Positions 8,638 through 18,488 are shown, counted from the first letter of the stretch. The stretch: 64,000 nucleotides of DNA from Sediminispirochaeta smaragdinae DSM 11293 (GCF_000143985.1 NC_014364.1:4476582-4540581), one strand, 5' to 3'. A program made the numbers and translations. Notes: generated from the sequence alone by a model not told the origin.

Positions 8638-10430
8638 TCGTAAACCCGCCGCTCCCGTAAAAAGCCGGAGCGGCCGGTCGCGGCATTTCGTTCCTTTATT
8701 TTGCGTTTCAAAAGGGCGACACTCTGTCCTAATTTACCAGGATGAGGGGGCCGGAGAAAATTTTCATTGGTTACCACCGCGAGACTTACGGTCACCAGAG
8801 GAACATCGACCTCTTCTCCTATTCTATTAAGAGCGTGGTAGCAACCGCATTCTATATCTTCCTGCCGAAACAGTGATTCTTTTTTCCGATCAAAATCCTC
8901 ACAGAGGTGAAGAAGCTGCTCATCGTCTACAATTCCTTCAACAAGCACAATAAAGTCATCACCACCAACATGGCCGAGTCGGGCAACAGAGTCAAAATGT
9001 TGAACATGGTTCTGGAGAAGTTCCGCCAAAAGCTTGATCATATCATCACCGGAAGAAAAGCCGTATGAGTCATTGTACTCCTTAAATTTGTCGAGATCGG
9101 CATAGATGATGGTAAAGAGGTCCCGATGCAGGAGGTCCTCAAGCCAGACTCGAATCACCATATTGCCCGGTAGCTGGGTTAAGGGGTTTGCGCTAACTGC
9201 GAATTTCACCTCCACATCGAAGGCTTTTGCGAGGAGCTGCTTCATGGTGATGGTTCCGGAAAGCTTTCCTTCATCATCCACCACGACCACAGGATCATAG
9301 ACCTCATCCTCGGGACGCCCCATAGCAAGTTTGCTCAGTACGCGAAGGTCAGTCCCCTCCTCCACAATGAGGAAATCCCTCTTCGCAATGGCATCGACCG
9401 GTTTTCGCTGAAAAACGGAAAATCCGTAGCGCCCGGAAAGAAGAGAGTAAAAGTATTGGCGGGTAATTAACGTGAGGGGGTGATCCGATTCATCGACAAC
9501 GACGATGTGACTCACGCTGTTGTGCCCCGAAAAGAAAAGATCAAGGGCATTACAGGTCATGGTCCCCGGAGTAACCGTCTCGGGGCGTACTACCATTCGG
9601 TAAAGGGAGAAATCGAGGGACCAGTAGCTGTGACGATACTCCTTTCCAAGGCGAGCTAAACAGTGAACAGCCTCAGGATCGGGAGCCCGGGGTTCCGAAG
9701 CCGGCCTTCCAAAAAAAAAGCCTTGTCCGTAGCGGGCACCAAGACGCAGTAAGGTATTGAGCTCCTCTTCCGTCTCGATCCCCTCCCCCAGGATATGGCT
9801 CCCCACGCTGTCGGCAAAGGTTGCAATATGCTTTACCAGTCCTTGTTTATAGTGGTTACGGTGAATTCCCTTCACCAACTCGCGGTCCAGTTTCAAATAG
9901 TGAGGCGTGATGGCAACCAGGGTGATAAGTCCGGAATGGCCCGCTCCAAAATCATCGAGAGCGATGTGAAACCCCTCGGCAACATAGTGACGAATCATCT
10001 CATCAAAAACGGTATAGTCGCTGACACTGGTGGTTTCGGTAATTTCAAGCACAATGCGGCTGCCGTCGATTCCACGTTCCTTGAGAGCATGTACGGTAAA
10101 ACCGTTGCGAAACCCGCTGCTGGTAAAAACATTGGGGCTTACATTGATAAAAAAAGAGACTCCGGGCAGCTCCTCATGCCGTTCGGCTATGGCATTCAGG
10201 GCAGCCCGTCTGCAGGCATATTCTAATTCCCAGCCGAGATCAAGGCGGTCGGCTTCCGCAAAAAGGGCTGCAGGAGAAAAGAGCCGGCCACTTCCCCGGA
10301 CCAGCATCTCGTAACCGAACACGCGGCCCGTGTAGAGATCGACGATGGGCTGAAAATAGCTTCGAATCTCTCCGCTTGCGAGATAGCGGAGAAAAACCTC
10401 TCGTTCCAGGTTCGGACCATCAATATCCAT
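8619..10430 (-). CDS. EAL-CBS-GGDEF cyclic-di-GMP signalling protein
   Basis: This 603-aa cytoplasmic protein has no membrane segment. The EAL phosphodiesterase domain comes first (about 20-250) and looks catalytically complete: EML at 41-43 in place of EAL, FFINVSP, LEITE, LDDFGAGHSG, LKLDRE, GEGIETEEE and YGQGFFFGRP. A CBS pair follows (about 270-400) and could bind adenine nucleotides. A C-terminal diguanylate cyclase domain (about 420-590) has the signature GGDDF instead of GGDEF. Having EAL first and GGDEF last is the reverse of the common order. Whether the cyclase half is active cannot be told from sequence. The gene is monocistronic and converges on the YibE/F gene. Confidence 0.9.
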   Translation of the reverse strand: MDIDGPNLEREVFLRYLASGEIRSYFQPIVDLYTGRVFGYEMLVRGSGRLFSPAALFAEADRLDLGWELEYACRRAALNAIAERHEELPGVSFFINVSPNVFTSSGFRNGFTVHALKERGIDGSRIVLEITETTSVSDYTVFDEMIRHYVAEGFHIALDDFGAGHSGLITLVAITPHYLKLDRELVKGIHRNHYKQGLVKHIATFADSVGSHILGEGIETEEELNTLLRLGARYGQGFFFGRPASEPRAPDPEAVHCLARLGKEYRHSYWSLDFSLYRMVVRPETVTPGTMTCNALDLFFSGHNSVSHIVVVDESDHPLTLITRQYFYSLLSGRYGFSVFQRKPVDAIAKRDFLIVEEGTDLRVLSKLAMGRPEDEVYDPVVVVDDEGKLSGTITMKQLLAKAFDVEVKFAVSANPLTQLPGNMVIRVWLEDLLHRDLFTIIYADLDKFKEYNDSYGFSSGDDMIKLLAELLQNHVQHFDSVARLGHVGGDDFIVLVEGIVDDEQLLHLCEDFDRKKESLFRQEDIECGCYHALNRIGEEVDVPLVTVSLAVVTNENFLRPPHPGKLGQSVALLKRKIKERNAATGRSGFLRERRVYDYDGVN

Positions 10431-10489
10431 GTGAAAATGATAGTATCCCCGCTTCCGATCGGAACAGTGAGATTTTGATGAGAAATCTA

Positions 10490-12205
10490 TTAGAAAGCGT
10501 GCCGCCTATAGAGTGAGGCGTAATAGCCTTTCCGGACAAGAAGTTCATCATGGCTTCCCGACTCAACAATCTTTCCCGCCCGCATCACATGGATGGTGTC
10601 GACGTTACGCACCGTAGATAGACGATGGGCAATAATGATGGTCGTGCGATCCTTTGAAAGACGAAACATCGCTTCCTGTATCATTGCCTCGGACTCATTG
10701 TCCAGAGACGAGGTTGCCTCATCGAAAATCAGGATGGGGGGATTTTTCAGAAAGACCCGCGCAATGGAAATCCGCTGCTTCTGCCCACCGGAAAGTAACA
10801 CGCCCCGCTCTCCGACCTCGGTGTCGAATCCTTCGGGTAAGGATTCGATAAAAGAAAGGATATTCGCCGAGGCGGCAGCTTCCCTCATCCTTTCTTCCCC
10901 GGCATCATGATTGCCGTACATGATATTCTCACGAATCGTCGCATCGAAAAGAAAGACGTTTTGCTGAACAATGCCGATTTTTTCCCGAAGGGATACCCGG
11001 GTAACATCACAGATATCCTGCCCTCCAATGAGAATCCGTCCCCCGGTAGGCTCATAAAATCGCGGAAGGAGGGTAACGAGGGTACTCTTTCCCGCACCGG
11101 ACTCACCGACAACGGCAACGGTCCCGCCGGCAGGGATATTAAGATTCACCTGAGAAAGGACCTCCCCGGTCTCTTTCTGATAACGAAAGGAGACCGAATC
11201 GTAACAGATAGGCAAACGATTCCCGGAGAGAGGCCTTGCCCCCTTTTTATCGACAATGTCCGGCTCGATATCCATAATCTCGATAAAACGCTCGAAGGAG
11301 GCGGATCCTTGCTGAAGCTGTTCGTTGAAGTTGATCAGACGATCGATGGGAGGCAGCACGATACCCACAAAAAGAACGAAGGACAAAAGATCGTACACTT
11401 CAATCACACCTTGAAGTATCAGAAGTGCACCCCCGCCAACCACCGTAAGATAGTACATATCCCGAAGGAAATTCATGACCGAATGGAAGCGCGCCATCTG
11501 GGTATAGGCCTGGGATTTTGCCTGTTTAAAGTTATCATTGGAGACCCGAAATTTCTCTTCTTCCAGCCATTCGTTGGTGAAGGCCTGCACCTCTCTTATC
11601 CCCTGCACCGCGTTTTCGACGGTGCTGTTGATCTCCGCGACCTCTTTTCTCACCATCCGAAAACCGCCGCGCATCTTGCCTCCCATAAAAATCCCCCAGA
11701 CCAGCATGAGCGGTAGGGGAATCAGGCTGATGAGGGCAAGGGGAACGCTGAAAAAGAACATGAAGAAATATGCGCCGATAAGAACCACGATGGAAATGAG
11801 AAGATCCTCTGGAGCGTGATGTGCAACCTCGGTAATCATATTCAGATCATTCGAAATACGTGACATGATATGACCTGTTTTCACCCGATCATAATATGAG
11901 AAGGAGAGCTTCTGGAGATGGCGGAACAGCTCACGCCGCATATCGGTTTCCATCCTGACACCGAGGATGTGCCCCCACTTGATCCTGATATAGTTTAAGC
12001 CCAAGTTGACCAGATAGATCGTCACCATGATCACAAAGGTCTGGAAGATGAGAGCCGAATTTCTCTGGGGAATGTAGGTACGGAGGAGCTCCCTTGTCAG
12101 ATAGGGGAAAAGAATAGAGAGCCCGGCCATCACCGTGGCCGCCGCCATATCAATGATAAAAAGAGCCCAGTGGGGACGGTAATATGAGATGAATCGTTTC
12201 AGCAT
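10490..12205 (-). CDS. ABC exporter, fused permease-ATPase (MsbA/BmrA-like)
   Basis: This 571-aa half-transporter probably works as a homodimer. Six membrane helices occupy about residues 15-305, and the ATPase domain follows with GESGAGKST, the Q-loop GIVQQNVFLFDATI, signature LSGGQKQR, Walker B ILIFDEATSSLD and switch IIIAHRLSTV. Substrate is unknown; lipids or drugs are typical. The ATG at 12205 (MLKRF) is preferred. An upstream in-frame TTG at 12223 lies inside the terminator tail of the upstream gene. Neither start has a good ribosome-binding site. Confidence 0.9.
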   Translation of the reverse strand: MLKRFISYYRPHWALFIIDMAAATVMAGLSILFPYLTRELLRTYIPQRNSALIFQTFVIMVTIYLVNLGLNYIRIKWGHILGVRMETDMRRELFRHLQKLSFSYYDRVKTGHIMSRISNDLNMITEVAHHAPEDLLISIVVLIGAYFFMFFFSVPLALISLIPLPLMLVWGIFMGGKMRGGFRMVRKEVAEINSTVENAVQGIREVQAFTNEWLEEEKFRVSNDNFKQAKSQAYTQMARFHSVMNFLRDMYYLTVVGGGALLILQGVIEVYDLLSFVLFVGIVLPPIDRLINFNEQLQQGSASFERFIEIMDIEPDIVDKKGARPLSGNRLPICYDSVSFRYQKETGEVLSQVNLNIPAGGTVAVVGESGAGKSTLVTLLPRFYEPTGGRILIGGQDICDVTRVSLREKIGIVQQNVFLFDATIRENIMYGNHDAGEERMREAAASANILSFIESLPEGFDTEVGERGVLLSGGQKQRISIARVFLKNPPILIFDEATSSLDNESEAMIQEAMFRLSKDRTTIIIAHRLSTVRNVDTIHVMRAGKIVESGSHDELLVRKGYYASLYRRHAF

Positions 12206-12215
12206 TTGACCATGA

Positions 12216-12254
12216 TAAAACAAAAGGCCCCGAAAGCCTATCGCCTTCGGGACC
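12216..12254 (-). terminator. Rho-independent terminator after the FlgD-like/OmpA gene
   Basis: On the minus strand a 12-bp stem, 12254-12243 against 12237-12226 with two weak pairs, is followed by TTTTGTTTTA. It lies 40 bp beyond the stop of the envelope protein gene and immediately before the ABC exporter gene. Confidence 0.75.
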
Positions 12255-12293
12255 CCGGATCTTCAAATTCTTATCAGTGACGACCAGGCATAG

Positions 12294-14792
12294 TCACTGG
12301 TCGTTTTGAGGCGACGCTTCCGGCGGGACCATCACAAACTCGACACGGCGCACCTTCCACCAGAGGCTCCTGTCGGTGACATCAGCATTGGGAAAGCGAC
12401 CACCAAAGGCTTGCGTCTCGATCTTCTCCTCCGACATACCCTGATCCACAAGCGCGTTCTTTACCGTAGCCGCCCGCCTTTCGGTCAGAGGCTGGAGGAT
12501 CGCCTCCTCCCGCGCTTCCCGGCCGGTCCCCCGATAGATATTGAGAGCATGCCCTTCGAGGATGAGATCATAGCTGGGGTAGCGATCGTAGATACCGACG
12601 ACCCGATCGATGGTCTGATTGTTGCGTGTAAGCATTTCCGCTCCCGCAGAATCAAGCTCCGACCGATAGGCGCCAAAAATGACGTTGGGAACCGAGAGGT
12701 AGAATTTTCCGTCTTTCTTCACCAGCAGAATATCGAGAGGAACGGGTTCGGTGAAGGTTGCAACATTTCCACCTTCGTCCGCCACACTGAGGCGAAGCGA
12801 GAAACGGGAAGCATCAACATTTGGAGCCTTGAGGTCGGTTTTTTGGTTCCAGGTAATATCCCCGGAAGGATCCCCTGCACCGTCGTAGGCTCGCAGTACC
12901 TCTCCCTTTTCGTCTACCAACTCCATGGACCAGTCGGCGATGCCGTCGTTATCCTTTGCCTGAACGGTGATGAACACCTCTCCCTCGACCCCTTCGTCGG
13001 TCTCGGCAAAGGGGCTGCTGGTCACCGCCAGGTTGACCTCGGGAGGCGTGGTATCGAGAAGGAAGGAGTCGCTTGAGGCCTCGGCCGTTGCCCCTTTAAG
13101 ATAATCAACCGTCAGTGCTGCCCGGTATCGGCCTTCGGGGGCGGCAGCGTATTCAGCCTTGTCCGAAAGACTTCCGTCCCACGTCATCTGCTGCGGCAGG
13201 GTGTCGGTACCGCCATACTCCTGCACCGTGGTTCCCGATTCGTCGATGAGCCGCAACCTCCAGCTTTCAACATCTGTATACTGGCTGGAATCGATAAGCA
13301 CGGGCATGATATCGCCTTTGCCGTCGCCGTTGGGGCTAAAGGCCTTTGTCGCGGAAGCCGCAAGGCTTACCGGGGCGGTATCGAGACGGAAGATTGCGGG
13401 ACTCGGCCAGGTCGTATTCCCGGCCCTGTCGGTGAAGCTGGCCATCACTGAATAGGGTCCGTCGGGAGCCTCTTCTCCGTCGGAACGACGTCCATCCCAG
13501 ACCACCAGGCTGCTTGTTTGCGAAGAGTCGGTGGAAAGGACCTCTTCTCCAGCCTCATCGAGCAGTGCCCCTTCCCAGGTAACCGTCTCGTCGGCGTTGA
13601 AGGTGATTCTTGCCTTATCCCGCCGACCGTCACCATCGGGACTAAATACCGGGTCTTCCACAACGATGGAAACCTCGGGCGGGGTCAGGTCGATAGTAAA
13701 GGGTTCCTGCACCTGCGGGCGATTACCGTTTTCGTAGGAAAGGGAATAGGAAAAGGAGTAGTCCCCTTCAGGAAGAATCGTACCGCTGGTATCGGTGCCG
13801 TTGTAGACCAGTTCCAGCGGAGGCTCGTCCGCCCCTTCGGAGTCGATACGAACGGCTCCTTCGGCATCCAGAACCGACCAGCTCCAGGCAACCACACCTT
13901 CGGTCACCTTCCTGTCGAAATAGATGGTCATGGAGTCCTGTACGCCGTCACCGTTGGGACTAATATGATCGGGGCTGAGCATAAGCGCTATGGGCGTTTC
14001 AAGGCGACTGAGTTCGATACCCGTGAGGGTAATCTCACCGGAATCGTTGCCCGCTTGATCGACGGATTGAAGGACATAGGTGTAGGTTCCTTCGGCAGCC
14101 GGAGAACCGTTGTCATCAAGGCCGTCCCATACCACATCCGCAGGAACGCCTTCCCAAGCCCAGTTTCTCACAGCCTCTCCCGCTGCATTTACCATTGCAG
14201 CGCCCCACGAGACCTCTTCACTTGCCTCTACATGGGTGATCGTGATGGTATCCATATGCCCGTCACCATTGGGACTAAAGATCAAGGAACCTGGGGGAGC
14301 AATCTTTGCAGAGGGCGCTACCGTATCTATGACGAAGTCATCAAGTTCGCTTTCCTGTCGATGTCCGTTTGCATCCACTACCCAGATGGAGAGCTTGTAG
14401 CTTCCGTCGGGAAAGGGTTGTCCCGATTCCTGCAAACCGTCCCAGGTTACCTGACGAGTAAGCGTAAACTCTTTGTAGCCGGAAAAGAGGGCGGCAAAGA
14501 ACCCAATGTCCCGTTTCTCTTTCTCTACGATAGTCCTCAGCACCGTACCCGAGGCGTCCTTGATCTCAAGGCCGTACTCTGGCACGTAACCCTCTTTGCT
14601 TTTTACAAAAATCCGCACAGAGAACGAGAGGGTTGCCTCATCCTGCACACCATCGCCGTTTGGTGAAAGATATTGGGTACCGGATGTAACCGGAGGAATT
14701 TGGGGAATTTCCTTGTTTCCCCCGGCAAAAAGAGTAGCGACACTCAACACAAACAATATGCTTACCACGAGGACGCTTCGCATCCATTTCAT
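12294..14792 (-). CDS. Exported protein with FlgD-like Ig repeats and C-terminal OmpA domain
   Basis: This 832-aa envelope protein has a signal peptide ending LFAGGNKE. At least five repeats of about 100 residues each carry SPNGDG or SPDGDG followed by an acidic/polar calcium-binding-like stretch (around residues 43, 165, 283, 383 and 480) and a TWDG or VWDG turn. These resemble FlgD Ig-like domains. The C-terminal 130 residues form an OmpA-like peptidoglycan-binding domain (VIFGAYRSEL, LEGHALN, LTERRAATVKNAL). A role tethering an extended beta-rich stalk to peptidoglycan is inference. It is a single gene between two terminated units. Confidence 0.85.
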   Translation of the reverse strand: MKWMRSVLVVSILFVLSVATLFAGGNKEIPQIPPVTSGTQYLSPNGDGVQDEATLSFSVRIFVKSKEGYVPEYGLEIKDASGTVLRTIVEKEKRDIGFFAALFSGYKEFTLTRQVTWDGLQESGQPFPDGSYKLSIWVVDANGHRQESELDDFVIDTVAPSAKIAPPGSLIFSPNGDGHMDTITITHVEASEEVSWGAAMVNAAGEAVRNWAWEGVPADVVWDGLDDNGSPAAEGTYTYVLQSVDQAGNDSGEITLTGIELSRLETPIALMLSPDHISPNGDGVQDSMTIYFDRKVTEGVVAWSWSVLDAEGAVRIDSEGADEPPLELVYNGTDTSGTILPEGDYSFSYSLSYENGNRPQVQEPFTIDLTPPEVSIVVEDPVFSPDGDGRRDKARITFNADETVTWEGALLDEAGEEVLSTDSSQTSSLVVWDGRRSDGEEAPDGPYSVMASFTDRAGNTTWPSPAIFRLDTAPVSLAASATKAFSPNGDGKGDIMPVLIDSSQYTDVESWRLRLIDESGTTVQEYGGTDTLPQQMTWDGSLSDKAEYAAAPEGRYRAALTVDYLKGATAEASSDSFLLDTTPPEVNLAVTSSPFAETDEGVEGEVFITVQAKDNDGIADWSMELVDEKGEVLRAYDGAGDPSGDITWNQKTDLKAPNVDASRFSLRLSVADEGGNVATFTEPVPLDILLVKKDGKFYLSVPNVIFGAYRSELDSAGAEMLTRNNQTIDRVVGIYDRYPSYDLILEGHALNIYRGTGREAREEAILQPLTERRAATVKNALVDQGMSEEKIETQAFGGRFPNADVTDRSLWWKVRRVEFVMVPPEASPQNDQ

Positions 14793-14880
14793 GACAACCC
14801 TCCTAACTATTTTCTGATCTATTTCACTGCTTCACCGCACTCGCAGTCCTGTCGAAGGACAGGACTCCTTCATTCGGCCT

Positions 14881-15537
14881 CTATTCGGCCTCAGCGATGA
14901 TGGCAATCCCGCTGCTGGCACCTATCCGATCGGCACCGGCCTCTACCATAGCAAGGGCATCGGCATAGCTGCGAATTCCGCCGGATGCCTTTATCTTCAT
15001 GGTATCACCAACCGACTCCCGCATCAGCTTAATATCTTCGATCTTGGCCCCGCCACTACCGAAACCGGTGGAGGTTTTGACAAAATCGGCTTTGGCCTCC
15101 ATGGCGGCCCTGCAGGCAGCCCGTTTTTCGTCGTCGCTAAGATAACAGGTTTCGATAATCACCTTCACGGTTCGTCCTGCGACCGCATCCACCACCGCAG
15201 CAATATCTTTCCTGACCCGAGTCTCATTCCCAGCCTTAAGGGCCCCTACATTGATCACCATATCAAGCTCTTCGGCCCCCTGGCTTACCGCAAACTCGGC
15301 CTCGGCAGCCTTGATCTCCGAGGCATTCGCCCCCAGAGGAAAACCGATCACACAGCAGGTGCGGACCTTACTTCCGGCAAGTTCACGGCTTACCAGAGCC
15401 ACGTGGACGGGATTCACACAGACCGAAGCAAAGCCGTTTTCCCTTGCCTCGGCACAGAGCCGCTTCACATCCGCCTCGGTGGCGGTTGCCTTTAAAATGG
15501 TATGATCGATCATCGCAGCAAGTTCTTGCTTTTTCAT
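14881..15537 (-). CDS. deoC: Deoxyribose-phosphate aldolase
   Basis: This gene should cleave 2-deoxyribose-5-phosphate to glyceraldehyde-3-phosphate and acetaldehyde. The protein is 218 aa, typical of the short bacterial family. It shows DHTILK near the N-terminus, CVNPVHV, VIGFPLGAN, ELDMVINVGALK, the Schiff-base lysine region DFVKTSTGFG, and the phosphate-binding KASGGIR and RIGASSG. The ATG begins directly after the stop of the upstream nucleoside phosphorylase gene, with AAGGAG inside that gene's end, so the two are coupled. Together they process deoxyribose released from pyrimidine nucleosides. Confidence 0.96.
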   Translation of the reverse strand: MKKQELAAMIDHTILKATATEADVKRLCAEARENGFASVCVNPVHVALVSRELAGSKVRTCCVIGFPLGANASEIKAAEAEFAVSQGAEELDMVINVGALKAGNETRVRKDIAAVVDAVAGRTVKVIIETCYLSDDEKRAACRAAMEAKADFVKTSTGFGSGGAKIEDIKLMRESVGDTMKIKASGGIRSYADALAMVEAGADRIGASSGIAIIAEAE

Positions 15538-16854
15538 CTAAGCCTCTCCTTCATCAATGGTGGTATATATGAGCTTGGGAAGGTCGGGTTTCGCCTCACC
15601 GATGTGGATGCCGCCGCGAAATCGTGCCAGAGCTGCATCGAGATCGCTGTGCTCTCCCACATGGAATTCGGCGATCACATCGCCTACAGCAACCCTATCG
15701 CCCAGCCGTTTTTTCATCCAGTAGCCCACAGCCGGATCGATCGCATCTTCCTTTTTGCTTCGCCCCGCCCCAAGAAGCATAGCGCTGATACCGAGGGAAA
15801 CGGCATCGGTGGAGGCAAGATAGCCCGCTTTTTCCGCCTTTACCGGAAGGATTTCTTTTGCCTGGGGCAGGCGACCGACATCTTCGGTCACCGAGGGATC
15901 TCCCCCCTGCATCTCGATCATACGGGCAAAGCGGCGCAGCGCCTCACCCGAGGCCACGGCCCGATCCAGTTTTTGTCGGGCATCTTTTTCATCACGGCAC
16001 ACCTCGCCAAGCACCAGCATCTTTGCGGCAAGGGCAAAACTCACGGCCTTGAGGTCTCCATCGTGCTTGCCCTGAAGGATCTCGATGGCCTCCCGAACCT
16101 CAAGGGCATTACCGACGGCGTTGCCCAAGGGCTGGTTCATATCGGTTACCAGAGCATGGGTTTCCCTTCCCGCCAGGGCGCCGATCCCGACCATCATCCG
16201 TGCAAGCTCGACGGCACCGTCAAGCTCCTTCATGAACGCACCGCTTCCCGTCTTCACATCCAGGACGATCTTATCGGCTCCGGAAGCGATCTTTTTACTC
16301 ATCACGCTCCCTGCAATAAGAGATACATTATCCACGGTGCAGGTTACATCCCGAAGGGCGTACAGTTTCTTATCGGCAGGAACCAGGTTACCGGTTTGAC
16401 CGATGATGGAAACACCGCAGGTTTTGACGATTTCGGCAAAGCGCTCCATGCTCTGGGAGACCTGAAATCCGGGAATGGACTCAAGCTTGTCCAGGGTCCC
16501 CCCGGTATGCCCCAGCCCACGGCCGGACATCTTGGCAACCCTTCCGCCGCAGGCCGCAACCAAAGGCCCAACGATGAGGGTGGTGGTATCGGCAACCCCG
16601 CCGGTGGAGTGTTTATCGACCTTAATCCCGGGAATGGCGGAAAGGTCGACGGTATCGCCGGATGCGACCATGGAGAGAGTCAGATCGGTGGTTTCCCGTT
16701 TGTTCATTCCCTTGAACCAGATACTCATTAAAAGGGGAGCAACCTGATAGTCGGGGATCTCTCCGGCGACATATCCGCGGATGAAAAACTCAATCTCTTC
16801 CTTGGAGAGTTCTCCCCCGTTTCGTTTTTTTTCGATGATATCTACTATTCGCAT
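15538..16854 (-). CDS. Pyrimidine-nucleoside (thymidine) phosphorylase
   Basis: This gene should catalyse phosphorolysis of thymidine, deoxyuridine and possibly uridine. The 438-aa protein has the family start MRIVDIIEKKRNGGELS, the signature SGRGLGHTGGTLDKLESIPGF, and the phosphate/sugar-site stretches KHSTGG and KIASGADKIVLDVKTGSGAFMK. The ATG at 16854 has AGGAG 8 bp upstream; an upstream in-frame ATG at 16899 lacks one. The pdp and deoA types cannot be separated by eye. It is the first gene of the two-gene unit with deoC. Confidence 0.93.
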   Translation of the reverse strand: MRIVDIIEKKRNGGELSKEEIEFFIRGYVAGEIPDYQVAPLLMSIWFKGMNKRETTDLTLSMVASGDTVDLSAIPGIKVDKHSTGGVADTTTLIVGPLVAACGGRVAKMSGRGLGHTGGTLDKLESIPGFQVSQSMERFAEIVKTCGVSIIGQTGNLVPADKKLYALRDVTCTVDNVSLIAGSVMSKKIASGADKIVLDVKTGSGAFMKELDGAVELARMMVGIGALAGRETHALVTDMNQPLGNAVGNALEVREAIEILQGKHDGDLKAVSFALAAKMLVLGEVCRDEKDARQKLDRAVASGEALRRFARMIEMQGGDPSVTEDVGRLPQAKEILPVKAEKAGYLASTDAVSLGISAMLLGAGRSKKEDAIDPAVGYWMKKRLGDRVAVGDVIAEFHVGEHSDLDAALARFRGGIHIGEAKPDLPKLIYTTIDEGEA

Positions 16855-17245
16855 GACGTATCTCCTGCCTGTAGTATAGCAGGAGGCAACAAAAAACAAC
16901 AGACTTTGTTCTTTCGGGACCCTTTTGGGGCGCTTCGGCCGCAGGGTGCTCCTGCGGCCATCTCCGGCTCTGCGGGGCTGCGGGCGCGTGTCCGGTCGCT
17001 GGTTCGGACCTGTGGCAGGTGAAGAAGGACTTGGTTGTATTCAAGTCATATGACAAATACACGAAGTACGTGCGTCTATCACCACGGGCAAGGTCCGAAA
17101 TGCGCGACCGGCGCCCTCCGGTACCGGCCCACGACAGCGTTTTATCCCTGCCATTTTTGTTTCCCCACCCTCTTTCATCAAAAGCCGGGCCGGTACCCTT
17201 CGGCCCCTCCGATCCGGGCGCCGGGTCCTATTCAGCAATCCTTAA
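16855..17245. other. Gene-free GC-rich stretch upstream of the phosphorylase
   Basis: No coding frame here looks like a known protein. The only clear structure is a perfect hairpin, GGCCGCAGG at 16937-16945 and CCTGCGGCC at 16951-16959. It lies about 90 bp upstream of the phosphorylase start and could be part of its leader. The right edge is the IS at 17246. Confidence 0.5.
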
Positions 17246-18486
17246 CTACTGTCCGGAATCGTGGTGGAAAATGAATAAAATCTCCTTTTCTCGTAGTTAC
17301 TTATAGTAAGAACAATACGAAAAAGGAGTTTCCCATGTTTCATCCCCCCTTCTGCCCCAATCCCCATTGCCTCAACCACTTCTCTCCAAAAGGCCACTGG
17401 TTCTTTAGAACAGGCTCCTACTCTACCCAAACCTCTCCCCGCATCCAAAAGTTCAAATGCAAAACCTGCCACCTCTCCTTCTCCACTCGCACCTTCAGCA
17501 TCGACTACTGGACCCATTTCCACCTCCCCTACACAACCATCCTCTCTCACCTCGTCACCAGCTCCGGTATCAGAGACCTCTCCCGTATCCTTAAGGTCTC
17601 ATGCTCCACCATCTCAGACCGTATCCGTCGCCTTTCCCACCAGTGCCTTGCCTCTTCCGCCTCCCTCACCTCAGACATGAACCTCCACGAAGACCTGGTC
17701 GCAGACGGCTTTGAAAGCTTTGTCTGTTCCCAGTACCTCCCCAACAACATCCACATCCTGGCAGGAAAAGACTCCCAGTTCTGGTTCCTCTCCGACTATG
17801 CACAGCTGACCAGAAAGGGACGAATGACCTGCTATCAGAAGAAGAAAAACAGGGTGATCAAAGAGAAGCTAAAGGTCTATAGAGGAAGTGTTTATCAGTC
17901 GTTTCAGAATGTCGTGGCAAAGGTGCTTGCCCTGACCGAGCAATCGGAGAGGGATAGGGTGAAGTTGTATACCGATGAGCATACGCAATACAAAAGGGTG
18001 ATGAAGGGGCTACCGGCAGAGATGGCAGGAATGATAGAGCACCACAGGATCAGTTCGAAGAGGGTTCGGGATCTGTGTAATCCCCTCTTTAGTGTGAATT
18101 ACCTTGACAGGGAGATACGGAAGGATGACTCGGATCATGTGAGGCAGACGGTCCAGTTTGCAAGGAGTACGGTGAACATGCTGGAGCGGCTTGAGATCTA
18201 CCGGTATTATCACAACTTTATGAAGCCCTATCGGGTTGGGGGAAAGGATGAGAAGCGGGGGCAGACACATGGGGTGGTGGCTGGGATAGAGGGAAAGAGG
18301 ATAGCGTCCGAGCTGAGGACTCTTTACAGTAGGCGGAGGTTTTTCTTACGGAATCAGCCCATGAATCGGAGTGGGAGGGAGCTGTGGGTCAGGTGTATTC
18401 CTACACCCTTACGGTGGATGATTGACTATCTGCCCTCTTATGCATGGGCTTAAAGGTAAAGGAATCACCACGATTCCGGACAGTAG
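17246..18486 (+). mobile_element. Insertion sequence with 21-bp perfect terminal inverted repeats
   Basis: The 1241-bp element is bounded by CTACTGTCCGGAATCGTGGT at the left and its exact complement, ending GATTCCGGACAGTAG, at the right. It encodes one transposase with its own AAGGAG. The outermost TA on each side may be a duplicated TA target or part of the repeat. The family is uncertain. Its right edge abuts the remnant of an acetyltransferase gene, and the base composition changes sharply to AT-rich beyond it. Confidence 0.92.
17335..18453 (+). CDS. IS transposase with zinc-ribbon N-terminus
   Basis: This 372-aa protein begins with two CxxC-type pairs (CPNPHC and CKTC, residues about 7 and 42) forming a zinc ribbon, then a probable helix-turn-helix (about 75-105: LVTSSGIRDLSRILKVSCST). 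A DDE-like catalytic region is suggested by VADGFES, KLYTDEH and NMLERLEIYRYYHNF. The ending KPYR and the conserved FARSTVNMLER block are common in uncharacterised spirochaetal IS transposases. It looks intact, and the ATG follows AAGGAG. IS1/IS1595-like architecture is possible, but I cannot assign a family. Confidence 0.85.
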   Translation: MFHPPFCPNPHCLNHFSPKGHWFFRTGSYSTQTSPRIQKFKCKTCHLSFSTRTFSIDYWTHFHLPYTTILSHLVTSSGIRDLSRILKVSCSTISDRIRRLSHQCLASSASLTSDMNLHEDLVADGFESFVCSQYLPNNIHILAGKDSQFWFLSDYAQLTRKGRMTCYQKKKNRVIKEKLKVYRGSVYQSFQNVVAKVLALTEQSERDRVKLYTDEHTQYKRVMKGLPAEMAGMIEHHRISSKRVRDLCNPLFSVNYLDREIRKDDSDHVRQTVQFARSTVNMLERLEIYRYYHNFMKPYRVGGKDEKRGQTHGVVAGIEGKRIASELRTLYSRRRFFLRNQPMNRSGRELWVRCIPTPLRWMIDYLPSYAWA

Positions 18487-18488
18487 AT

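Noticed and set aside
13518-14666. Long plus-strand frame opposite the FlgD-like/OmpA gene
   Set aside because: It is antisense to the repeat protein, with no ribosome-binding site and no motif.
17019-17306. A 95-codon plus-strand frame before the IS
   Set aside because: It crosses the IS boundary, has proline-rich low-complexity translation and no ribosome-binding site.
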